DNA of 13,788 bases, taken from Promethearchaeota archaeon. Its GTDB lineage: Archaea; Asgardarchaeota; Lokiarchaeia; Sigyniarchaeales; Promethearchaeaceae. Position numbers and translations under genes: made by a program. The first letter of the stretch is position 1; each line of letters begins with the position of its first letter. The stretch lies in the NCBI GenBank assembly GCA_014729055.1, contig WJKO01000407.1:1-13788 (forward strand), read 5' to 3'. Shown in pieces: positions 6,001 through 13,141 of this stretch. The notes beneath the pieces are model-generated. The model made no database searches and was not told the DNA's origin. It saw nothing but the letters and a program-made list of their open reading frames with translations.

Positions 6001-7835
6001 TATGATGTAATATTCGTCAATTCCCTGTATACTTGTAATTCTGAAAATAAATAATGGGATGAATTGAATGATAAAGCAAATTGATTTAGCGGTAAATGTA
6101 GATCAATGTTACTTTCATCAATTTCTGTGCCATTTACAACAAATAACGCACTTGTCATAGCTTGTGTACTCATTGGCATAAAAATATTGTATGTACTCCA
6201 GTTTTGTGGTAATGGATCCAAACGACTTGTTAGATTCCTAACATCTGCATTTGTAACAAATCCGGGATATAACATTGTCTGAGGTATTCTAAACCCAATA
6301 GTAGTATCTTGATCAAGATTTTCTTGAATCCATTTTGCTGCTCTCGTTACATTAATTAAACCATATCCTTCTGAATTAATATCTCCTGTTTTTGAAGCTG
6401 CAGTTTTCATCAATGCGATCTTGATTAATTCAGGGGTTGCCAATGGGAATAATGATGTGAGTATTGCACAAGCTCCTGCAACTATTGCACATGAGGCAGT
6501 AGTACTTGATATAGAGGTATAATTACCATCAACGGGTTCACCATATATAGGCATTGAAAAATTGTGAGATGGTAAAGAAATGTTTGTGGGGAGTGGAAAA
6601 GAACCCATAGTATTATTCAATGCCAAATCCGGATCAAATGTTGCTCTAGGACCAATTATATCTACACCTGGGGCTAATATATCTGGACCACTACGTAAAT
6701 CATAGCTTGGTCCTTTGCTACTAAATTGCGCGATTGAATCAATGTTGTGATCATATGCACCAACTGAAATTGCTCTGCTACTCTGACCTGGAGTCATTAT
6801 AGAAGTATATGCAGGACCATCATCTCCTGCTGGTACTACTACAGAAACTCCTTTCTCTGCGATACTATCTATTGCGATTGAAATAGGATCTGCATAATAA
6901 CCTGGCATAATCCATGGAAGACAAATAACATCAGCATCGTGTGAAAGGGCCCATTCTAAACCAGATAAAACATAGGAACCCATTGTAAAACCAAAAGAAT
7001 CCACTACTTTGACATTTAGATAATATGCTCCTGGCGCAACACCTGAAAATGTTGAATTTGGATTTCCAGTTCCACAAGCCACTCCTGCATGATATGTTCC
7101 ACTACCTGTGAAATCATAATAGTAGAATGGTTCATATGGTATCATACTCACTGAACCATATACTTTAATATCTAACAATGTACTTTCATTATCATCAAAA
7201 TCATCTAAACCCTTACCTAATTGCCCTAATAGGTCAACTCCCGTGTCTAATACTGCAATGATAACGTCTGATCCATTTGTCGGTTTATCTGTATTCAATT
7301 CTTGTTGGATCTTATTGGGATCTGAACTAATTAACTCACTAACATTTGTGAAACTATTCTCTGAAGCCGAATAGGGATTTATTAATCGTTCATTAATATC
7401 TAACTCGATATTTTGAGGGTCATTCAAGTAGATACCGATGATATATTCTGGAATTTTTAAGAATTGTATAAGACAAAAAGGTAATTCCAGAATTAATTGA
7501 TTGAAATCATAAAATATTCTAATTATCACTATATCGTTCTTAGATTCGATTATATTAATAAAATTACTAAGCATATTTTCTTTTACAACAACAATTACTG
7601 ATATCTCTTGATTCTGATCATCTGATTGACTATTTAAATCAGTAATTTTTGGATCAACAAATATATTTGAATTCTCTTCTAATTTGTTACTATAATCATC
7701 TAATTTCGGGCTTAACAATGATCTATTGGTAGATATTAAACCGTTCATCATAATTACAAGTAAAACCAGAATTCCAACTAGCCTTTTTTGATTTCCTTTT
7801 TTATGTGTTAACTTCGAATTCCTTAATTGCATCAT
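3045..7835 (-). CDS. Giant membrane-anchored subtilase-fold protein (S8-like) with degenerate catalytic site
   Basis: About 1596 residues from the ATG at 7835, which has GGAGGT eight bases upstream; a TTG at 7844 would be nine bases longer but touches that site. Order: basic N-terminus and signal anchor (19-35); an inhibitor-I9-like prodomain (about 78-145); a subtilisin-like domain (about 185-500); a long beta-rich ectodomain full of N-x-S/T sequons; a glutamine-amidotransferase-like or DUF4350-like domain (about 1085-1360: GGRIMFDGIHN, FDALVISDPERPF, LNLGGMILIF, KLVLCGDT); a transmembrane helix (1502-1519); and a charged cytosolic tail of about 75 residues. Subtilase fold motifs are clear: AVLDTGVD, GAYDHNIDSIAQFSSKGP, PDILAPGVDI. 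The Asp (D197) is kept. The His in GHGTHVAG is S245 (GSGTYHAG), the oxyanion Asn is D338 (PAGDDGP), and the Ser in GTSMAxPHVAG is T446 (STTASCAIVAG). Classical serine-protease activity is therefore unlikely. Coupling to the ABC genes implies joint function at the cell surface. Confidence 0.9.
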   Translation of the reverse strand: MMQLRNSKLTHKKGNQKRLVGILVLLVIMMNGLISTNRSLLSPKLDDYSNKLEENSNIFVDPKITDLNSQSDDQNQEISVIVVVKENMLSNFINIIESKNDIVIIRIFYDFNQLILELPFCLIQFLKIPEYIIGIYLNDPQNIELDINERLINPYSASENSFTNVSELISSDPNKIQQELNTDKPTNGSDVIIAVLDTGVDLLGQLGKGLDDFDDNESTLLDIKVYGSVSMIPYEPFYYYDFTGSGTYHAGVACGTGNPNSTFSGVAPGAYYLNVKVVDSFGFTMGSYVLSGLEWALSHDADVICLPWIMPGYYADPISIAIDSIAEKGVSVVVPAGDDGPAYTSIMTPGQSSRAISVGAYDHNIDSIAQFSSKGPSYDLRSGPDILAPGVDIIGPRATFDPDLALNNTMGSFPLPTNISLPSHNFSMPIYGEPVDGNYTSISSTTASCAIVAGACAILTSLFPLATPELIKIALMKTAASKTGDINSEGYGLINVTRAAKWIQENLDQDTTIGFRIPQTMLYPGFVTNADVRNLTSRLDPLPQNWSTYNIFMPMSTQAMTSALFVVNGTEIDESNIDLHLPLNQFALSFNSSHYLFSELQVYRELTNITSYLGIGDSNYCRWGGILGINEELFISVIINTWMYTYDGYEPPTYVRANYTERVTAFEFSFNFLNIGDKSYENLSIHSFFKSDLYLNEYNITDPYNYSEITNSSYDDIIYYRNDTQMIVSYDKFDIGPNATNEYTYIGFNSTSHVLKSWEINSSNNLFEKLYRGDLELSNDSISIEYEDEIDPAFIQSYEITELLTPGCVANFTGVLSIGKDYDNETAFYKMNHAIQTIMNNVSLPDIVDAAIIQADITRMHQVNERFSSRSYLINMGTTTISSTEYWFVANITNNKGKIEIYSEIDTLTDWKPMAIRIIDNGWIPDDIGSVILGWVLGSYTSLYSGMDDNPYNDYQVRTVFVYNYSLYYEKLSETTLLMPYQFPITPFLLKFPGDFAMVNISLITPIPIEEPTIEITGMAESIVTLKSSNEFTSDSLSSFRKFQLSIILPLFFKPDFYITIIKFSDSFGTLLKILPIQFQVENLGGRIMFDGIHNEIGISSLGSSTSMDDISSEFNITETGFSISGLLNERLDYLYGNYFQFWNQSTEILPKGIAMTQIIPGINFSSIAADFMTSNDTASTLMPTESDSLALDMLFQGDNFYNFEGNLTTDNYTYDLVKFFDALVISDPERPFNNNEIGNLSRYLNLGGMILIFTENESQSNLESINELAAIGNLTTGDQDFGLINQDIQLFDEEQCIQYTDPIVIKNSTEYTENIEFIGDYIGISKVGRGKLVLCGDTQIITELGIYNEENREFIQDFLDYIMDNSFNMSYKISDSDIETNQSTYIEFNLNNPLDNFIIEEDLLAISAFIDEAGNQLNVSLYGFQIPVMPLLQTNETALYSFFNSSWFNSEGIIYAIIYLDSPETLAETFTFEINITLGTPLDPIQEYQLPEPKYPPWYDFLFLIALLIQICVFWAYSSIRWSMKHKFIDLDSNKRNLLENTVSAFNAELNQIEQAMNSNQFEGLEKLRYILDHEKEINSRLDDIHHLADDWGEI

Positions 7836-7836
7836 A

Positions 7837-7851
7837 TTATGCAACCTCCTT
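7837..7851 (-). promoter_or_regulatory. Stop/Shine-Dalgarno module between ATPase 2 and the subtilase-like gene
   Basis: On the minus strand this reads AAGGAGGTTGCATAA: the last codons (Lys-Glu-Val-Ala-stop) of ATPase 2 contain the AAGGAGGT ribosome site for the next gene. The spacing decides the start at ATG 7835 (eight bases from GGAGGT) over the TTG at 7844, which abuts the site. The identical 15 bases recur at 10869-10883. Confidence 0.75.
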
Positions 7852-9651
7852 TGTCTTTATGCGATGTGTTTCAAAGTTCTGACCCGAACCTAGCATTTGT
7901 GATTTAACTGTAAAATAGTCAATCATATCTGTAACAACCCCTTCTTCAATCTCAAAAATATCTATCTTATTTTCTTTAAATCGTTCTTTTATCTCTTCAA
8001 TAATATGTCCGTCTGCATTTGTTTCTTCATCAATTAGTAAAATTCTTATTCTTTCACCCCGTTGAATCACGTGACTTACACCTATAATTTCTTTTAACAC
8101 GTCAAGTGCACGAATATCTATCGTTCTAAGTGTTATTTCGATAGAAGTTCCTCCTCCAGGTAAACTTAACTTTAGATTCATTGGGGTATCAAAATCATGC
8201 ATACCTACTCCGACTAAATAAACTGCACTTCTATCAGAGTATTCAATCTCATCTAAGTAATGAGAAATTACAATTAACGTTTTTCCGTATTTCTTATTGA
8301 TCCAATCTAAGTATTTCCATAACTCAAATCGTGTCATTGGATCTAAACCCGAGGTAGGTTCGTCTAAAATTAAGATTTCAGGATCATGAACAAGCGCTAT
8401 TGCTACTGACACACGGCGTTTTTGTCCACCTGAAAGACTTGCAACAGGAACATCCATAAAATTAGGTATATTTAAATCCGTCAGAATTCTTTTAGATTTT
8501 CTCGTTATTATTTCCTCATCTAACCCAAATTGCCTACCAAAATGTATCATATTCTCTAATGGAGTAAACTCATGATAAATTAGAGAAAGATCTTGGGGTA
8601 CATAACCAATCTTTGAGGCTATTCTTTTTGTAAAGCGAGCATCAATACCGAAAGCAGTTATTTTACCTTCGTATTTTAGTTCCCCTAAGATTGCTTTAAT
8701 TGTTGTGCTTTTTCCTGCACCAGATTCTCCAATTATTCCAACAATCTCTCCTTTATTCACTTCCATATTTATCTTATCTAATATGATACGATCTCCAAAC
8801 TTAACTGTAACATCTTCAATATGAATTAATTTTTCATTATCTTCACGTTCATCGTTCTGAATAAATACTATGCATTCTGGATGAAATCCTTTTTCTCTTT
8901 TTGAATTAGTAAATGGTAGTTGCTTATAGACCATTCCATATATTTTTGCTTCTGTAAGGTTTCTTTTTTTTCCCTCGATAACAATCAATTTATCGACTTG
9001 TAAACTAGATGGTGATATTGTTTCTATATCCATAATTAGTTTTCCAGAATTCCTAAACTCTGACCATAATATCTCTCCATATAATGTCCAATTATATTCT
9101 TTATCTAAAATCGTATATACTCCACTTACTACAACTTTAAAATAATATTTCAATAGTTTAGTGTTTAGATATTCTGTTGCGGATTTTATATCATTTTCAA
9201 TAAAGATAACATTTTCATCGGGTTTAGGTGGGATTGAACTCTTTAATTCAAATAATATATCCGAAGCAACCTCATCTTTGTTGAATAAAATAATGTTATT
9301 GATAATCTGTAATTTCTTTTCATTTTTCTTATTTAAAACTCTTTTAATTGTATTTACAAAGGGTATTGGTTTTCTTTCTGGACTAATTTTTATGATTTGG
9401 GCAGAAATTTTGTAATTTTTTTCTTCAAACGTAATTTTATCTGCTAGAATAAACAGATAGTCTTGATAAAGATTGTAATTTTCTGTTTTTAGTACTTTTC
9501 CAAAAACTTCCAATTTATCGCTAACTGTTTGATTTAAAGTGATTACAATTTCAATTTCCTTAAATCTGCGTTTTTTTATCCAATCTAACATTAGATCAAA
9601 TTGATTACCTAAAAATTTTCCTGATTCTATTATTTTCTCTTTTTTAATCAT
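7837..9651 (-). CDS. ABC transporter ATPase 2 with 270-residue N-terminal extension
   Basis: 604 residues. The C-terminal part is a complete nucleotide-binding domain (about 275-490): Walker A GESGAGKST (308-316), Q-loop Q353 (GYVPQD), signature LSGGQ (406-410), Walker B ILILDEP with D430 and E431, D-loop SGLDP, and H464 in VISHYLDE. A tail of about 110 residues resembles the C-terminal domain of drug or antibiotic ABC-2 ATPases. Residues 1-270 precede the ABC domain and match nothing I know. They are alternating beta-strand-like and charged, with no membrane segment, so probably cytosolic. It is energetically paired with ATPase 1 and the two permeases. The start ATG at 9651 has GGAG (9663-9666) eleven bases upstream, overlapping the stop of permease 2. 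The gene ends KEVA-stop, one base before the ATG of the subtilase-like gene. Confidence 0.93.
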   Translation of the reverse strand: MIKKEKIIESGKFLGNQFDLMLDWIKKRRFKEIEIVITLNQTVSDKLEVFGKVLKTENYNLYQDYLFILADKITFEEKNYKISAQIIKISPERKPIPFVNTIKRVLNKKNEKKLQIINNIILFNKDEVASDILFELKSSIPPKPDENVIFIENDIKSATEYLNTKLLKYYFKVVVSGVYTILDKEYNWTLYGEILWSEFRNSGKLIMDIETISPSSLQVDKLIVIEGKKRNLTEAKIYGMVYKQLPFTNSKREKGFHPECIVFIQNDEREDNEKLIHIEDVTVKFGDRIILDKINMEVNKGEIVGIIGESGAGKSTTIKAILGELKYEGKITAFGIDARFTKRIASKIGYVPQDLSLIYHEFTPLENMIHFGRQFGLDEEIITRKSKRILTDLNIPNFMDVPVASLSGGQKRRVSVAIALVHDPEILILDEPTSGLDPMTRFELWKYLDWINKKYGKTLIVISHYLDEIEYSDRSAVYLVGVGMHDFDTPMNLKLSLPGGGTSIEITLRTIDIRALDVLKEIIGVSHVIQRGERIRILLIDEETNADGHIIEEIKERFKENKIDIFEIEEGVVTDMIDYFTVKSQMLGSGQNFETHRIKTKEVA

Positions 9652-9665
9652 ATGTTGTTTCTCTC

Positions 9666-10868
9666 CTAAATCATATTCTTCTGTTTTTTATAGACTAAAT
9701 ATGCCAATATCGTAAAAAGGAAGAATTCAATCCAAATAATTACAATAAATGGTATGTTATTTACTCCTATTGATAGTAGATCCATTCCTTGCAATGTACA
9801 ATTCTTAATTAGTTGACCGCTTGAATATATAGGAAATAGTGCTAAAATTGCCTGATTCTCTATAAACAACATTAAAACCGTTTGAGTTATAAAGAATAAT
9901 AAGAAATATTGAAAGGCAGCTAATGTTGTCTTTGCTAAAGTGGATATAAATAGTCCCATAGCTGTCCCTGCTGCAGCACAAGATAACATGATAAAATATA
10001 ATGTGCCTAAATTACCTCGAGTTTCTAATCCAAATACTATTGATAATGTCCATAATGCAGTAACTTGGAGAGAATTAATAATCATTGAACCTAAAACTTT
10101 CCCGATCAAAATTTCTTTCTTGTTAGCGGGTGTTAACACCATTCTGTCCTTTGGTATATCACCAATAACTAATTGACTATCTACAAGAACCGTCATACTA
10201 AAAATTATCATCGGAAAAAATATTGGGGCTATAGCGAATAGCTTTGCCGCCTTTTCTGGAACGTTGATTAGGTGAATATCTTGATCAATTGCACCTGTAA
10301 ATTCAAATCTTTCCGAAAATACAGTTGAACATTCATCTAAGAGACTTTCCACATCTTGTAATATTAACTGATTCAAAGCATCAATGACTACGGTATAGTA
10401 GGAAACAAAATTAATAGCTAAGTTATATTCAAAACCATCCTCAATTATAATATATGCATGTATTTGTCCTAATCCAAGTGCCTCTTCTAATTCATTTTGA
10501 GAGACTTCTGAAATCACGATACATTCTTCAGCATCTTGATATTCTTCAAAAATATTAATAAATTCTGCTGATAAATCATATTCATCATATCCTTCACTGT
10601 CGTCTCTATCTATTATTCCTATTATTGGGGTTTGTAATCTGCTTGAGTTACTATCACTGTCAAGTCTACCGGCAGGTCCTCCTGCTTCTGCGAACTGAAT
10701 TGTTAATACCATTGCAATTGGTAACAATAATAATAATACCATTGCAAAACGATCGTTCCAAAGTATCTTTACTTCTTTTCTCGTATTGGACCAAATTCTT
10801 CTAGTTTTGGCTTTAAATGACTTTGGATCAATTTTTTCATCCTCATGATTTTCAAATTCTTTACTCAT
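9666..10868 (-). CDS. ABC-2-type permease 2
   Basis: 400 residues with the ABC-2 membrane layout. A charged cytosolic lead ends in TRKEVKILWNDRFA, followed by TM1 (41-59, MVLLLLLPIAMVLTI). A soluble outer domain (about 60-208) contains the strand IIGIIDRDD. Five further helices lie at about 211-229, 254-280, 288-309, 316-336 and 372-393. The loop after TM2 carries the typical coupling segment DIPKDRMVLTPANKKEILIGK. It is clearly paralogous to permease 1 (same motifs in the same order), and the two would form a heterodimeric pore for an exporter. The substrate cannot be told. Its ATG at 10868 directly follows the TAA of permease 1, with GGAGGT seven bases upstream. Confidence 0.92.
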   Translation of the reverse strand: MSKEFENHEDEKIDPKSFKAKTRRIWSNTRKEVKILWNDRFAMVLLLLLPIAMVLTIQFAEAGGPAGRLDSDSNSSRLQTPIIGIIDRDDSEGYDEYDLSAEFINIFEEYQDAEECIVISEVSQNELEEALGLGQIHAYIIIEDGFEYNLAINFVSYYTVVIDALNQLILQDVESLLDECSTVFSERFEFTGAIDQDIHLINVPEKAAKLFAIAPIFFPMIIFSMTVLVDSQLVIGDIPKDRMVLTPANKKEILIGKVLGSMIINSLQVTALWTLSIVFGLETRGNLGTLYFIMLSCAAAGTAMGLFISTLAKTTLAAFQYFLLFFITQTVLMLFIENQAILALFPIYSSGQLIKNCTLQGMDLLSIGVNNIPFIVIIWIEFFLFTILAYLVYKKQKNMI

Positions 10869-10883
10869 TTATGCAACCTCCTT
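10869..10883 (-). promoter_or_regulatory. Stop/Shine-Dalgarno module between permease 1 and permease 2
   Basis: Minus strand AAGGAGGTTGCATAA, identical to 7837-7851. It encodes Lys-Glu-Val-Ala-stop of permease 1 and gives permease 2 a strong ribosome site. The stop is followed at once by ATG. Confidence 0.75.
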
Positions 10884-12008
10884 CTTTAAACTCAAACTAA
10901 GCCATGCAGCTCCAAGAGCAACTAAATTCATACCTGCTATTAGAGCAATTTGGTTTCCTAAACTTAGAAAAGGAATTCCTCTATATACAATGTCAGTAAT
11001 ATTTTGCCGAATGACTTCAATTGGCATATAATTGACAATAGGCTCAATTCGCAAATTATTTACTAACATTTGCTGAAAGATAAATGAAAATAAGAATAAT
11101 TGCGCACCTTGAAGACGACTACTAGCGAGACTACTAAAAAACAATCCAAATGTAACTCCAAAAATCGTTGTCATCCAAAATATTAGAAATGTATCCAACG
11201 GACTGATGAAGTAGATACCAAAACCAAAAGTTAAAACACACATACAAACAAGAGAGAGCAATGCTCCAAAAAAGATATAGGCAAATGTTTTTGCCTGAAT
11301 TACTTCCCCCTTGCGAGTGGGGCTTAATAACATCCTTTTTAATGGATCATCAGCAACAATTGCTTGACATGCTACCATATTACTCACTGCATAGAGTATC
11401 GTAGGTATCATGTTAGGAACAGCGTTTTCTAGAATGCTTCTGTCTATTTCGGGTCTATATTCTGGAATATATAGTACTTCTGAATTAAATACTTGGTATT
11501 CTACTTGATAAAGTAAATTAGCACTTATAAATTGGTATTTTATAACCAACATTTCGATGGTATTTATTCCATCGATATAAAGATCTATTTTTGCTGTTTG
11601 ATTTTCTAATAATGTTTCACTAAAATTTGATGGAATAATCAAATAAGCACCAAGCTCCGTAGTAGGAATTAGCGCTTCTGCATTTTCCATAGTAACTAAA
11701 TCTGGATTTTCATGATTATCATAAACTGTAAAAGTAAAATTTTCACCACGAATTGTCTCAATATAATCTAAGGAATATTCACTTGAATCTAAATCTATCA
11801 CATATACTACTGTATCTTGAGCTCGTGAATCTATGTTAAATTCTACGTTACCCACTGAAATAATTAGAAATATAGGTAAGAAAAACAAAATAAACATAGA
11901 AATTTTATCATGTACAATCCAATCCAATTCTTTTCTGATCATAGCAGTGATTCTAACTCTACGTTGCTTACGATGTCTCCATTCCTTTTTTGGTTTTCGT
12001 AATCTCAT
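10869..12008 (-). CDS. ABC-2-type permease 1
   Basis: 379 residues, very basic at the N-terminus (MRLRKPKKEWRHRKQRRVR), then IRKELDWIVHDK and TM1 (37-53, FILFFLPIFLIISV). An outer domain follows (about 55-195; VVYVIDLDSSEYSLDYI, then AYLIIPSNFSETLL). Helices lie at about 198-216, 242-264, 272-293, 298-316 and 352-373. The segment DDPLKRMLLSPTRKGEVIQAK matches the ABC-2 coupling loop and its counterpart in permease 2. The ATG at 12008 overlaps the TGA of ATPase 1 (ATGA), and AAGGAGG (12019-12025) lies ten bases upstream within ATPase 1. It ends KKEVA-stop, the same ending as ATPase 2. Confidence 0.92.
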   Translation of the reverse strand: MRLRKPKKEWRHRKQRRVRITAMIRKELDWIVHDKISMFILFFLPIFLIISVGNVEFNIDSRAQDTVVYVIDLDSSEYSLDYIETIRGENFTFTVYDNHENPDLVTMENAEALIPTTELGAYLIIPSNFSETLLENQTAKIDLYIDGINTIEMLVIKYQFISANLLYQVEYQVFNSEVLYIPEYRPEIDRSILENAVPNMIPTILYAVSNMVACQAIVADDPLKRMLLSPTRKGEVIQAKTFAYIFFGALLSLVCMCVLTFGFGIYFISPLDTFLIFWMTTIFGVTFGLFFSSLASSRLQGAQLFLFSFIFQQMLVNNLRIEPIVNYMPIEVIRQNITDIVYRGIPFLSLGNQIALIAGMNLVALGAAWLSLSLKKEVA

Positions 12009-13099
12009 TTTGATTCTTCCTCCTTAGTTGCTTCCAGTTTTCTCTGTCCAACAATTTTATTGTAGTTATAAACGCTCATAACTCTAAAATAATCTAAAAA
12101 AACACAATTACTGTGATAATGATTTGATTCTAATCCTAATTCCTGTAATTTACTAAAGATAATACTCAAAGATGCTTCATTTTCATAGAATATTTTAAAC
12201 GTATTTCGACCTACATGTAGTTTGTAAATAACTTCGGGAATTTTTTCGATGCTTTGTTCTTCATCAGGAGTTAGGTTATGAAATCTCATTGTAATAGCTT
12301 TTCCACTATTTGGTAACGATCGTGTTAGCTTTCTCGGATTACCAAAGTCCACCATATATCCTTGAGCAAATACCATAACTTGATTACAATAATCTACGCA
12401 TTCTAAATCGTGAGAAACAATTACCATTGTAGTTTTAAACTTATGATTAATTCTTGCAAGAAAATTAAGTACCTCTATTCTGAGGTGAGGATCTAAACCT
12501 GTTGTAGGTTCATCTAAAAATAGAATTTCAGGATTATTAATAAGTCCTATCATAATACTAACCCGCTTCTTCTCCCCTCCACTTAACTTCTTAACTGGCT
12601 TTGTCCAAAACTCTTTTTTTGTCAAACCTAAGGTTTTCATTACTTCGATACATCTTTTTTTTATGATTTTGTCTGGAGTACCAAAATTTCTACCAAAAAA
12701 TAGCGCATTATCCAAGGCACTAAAATCATAATATAAAGAGAGATATTCTAATTGCGGAACATATCCTATTCGTAATTGTACTTCTTCTGGGACTTTATTT
12801 ACATCATATCCAGCAGTTACGCAAGATCCTTTTTGTGCTTTTATCTGAGCGGTCATACAACGAATTCCTGTCGTTTTTCCTGCACCAGAATTTCCAATAA
12901 CCGCAATTATACTTCCTTTTTCAACTTGTAAAGTCACATCGTGTAAAACTGTAGTTTTACCATAACCAGCATAGACTTTTCTTAAATCTAAAGAATACTG
13001 TATTTTATTTTTACTTTCGATTGTAACATCAGTATCTTTTATTGAATGAACAATTTGATTAAGTCTATTACTGACTTCCCTTCTGATCTTTTTACCCAT
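12005..13099 (-). CDS. ABC transporter ATPase 1
   Basis: 364 residues with all ABC motifs: Walker A GNSGAGKTT (69-77), Q116 in GYVPQ, signature LSGGE (172-176), Walker B ILFLDEP with D196 and E197, D-loop TGLDP, and H230 in IVSHDLE. The A-loop region is YAGYGKTTVLHDV, in the usual place before Walker A. A C-terminal domain of about 100 residues (from about 265) resembles the accessory tail of ABC-2 drug or antibiotic ATPases. All catalytic residues are present, so it should hydrolyse ATP. Its paralogue ATPase 2 shares motifs and tail but has a long N-terminal extension; together they probably form a heterodimer under the two permeases. The start ATG at 13099 has a weak AAGG nine bases upstream. 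The 42-base gap to the upstream gene is short enough for co-transcription, though an unseen promoter is possible. Confidence 0.93.
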   Translation of the reverse strand: MGKKIRREVSNRLNQIVHSIKDTDVTIESKNKIQYSLDLRKVYAGYGKTTVLHDVTLQVEKGSIIAVIGNSGAGKTTGIRCMTAQIKAQKGSCVTAGYDVNKVPEEVQLRIGYVPQLEYLSLYYDFSALDNALFFGRNFGTPDKIIKKRCIEVMKTLGLTKKEFWTKPVKKLSGGEKKRVSIMIGLINNPEILFLDEPTTGLDPHLRIEVLNFLARINHKFKTTMVIVSHDLECVDYCNQVMVFAQGYMVDFGNPRKLTRSLPNSGKAITMRFHNLTPDEEQSIEKIPEVIYKLHVGRNTFKIFYENEASLSIIFSKLQELGLESNHYHSNCVFLDYFRVMSVYNYNKIVGQRKLEATKEEESK

Positions 13100-13141
13100 A
13101 GTTAAACGCCTTAATTTAAAGATCCCAAAATTTAGATGGTT

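Noticed and set aside
9161..9415. Plus-strand ORF in the N-terminal part of ATPase 2, and others at 9940-10176 and 11833-12027
   Set aside because: They are hydrophobic shadow frames opposite well-supported transporter genes.
13100..13141. TATA-like TTTAAATT as a promoter for ATPase 1
   Set aside because: It is only 11-18 bases from the ATG, which would put the transcript start inside the gene; the surroundings are AT-rich enough for chance matches.
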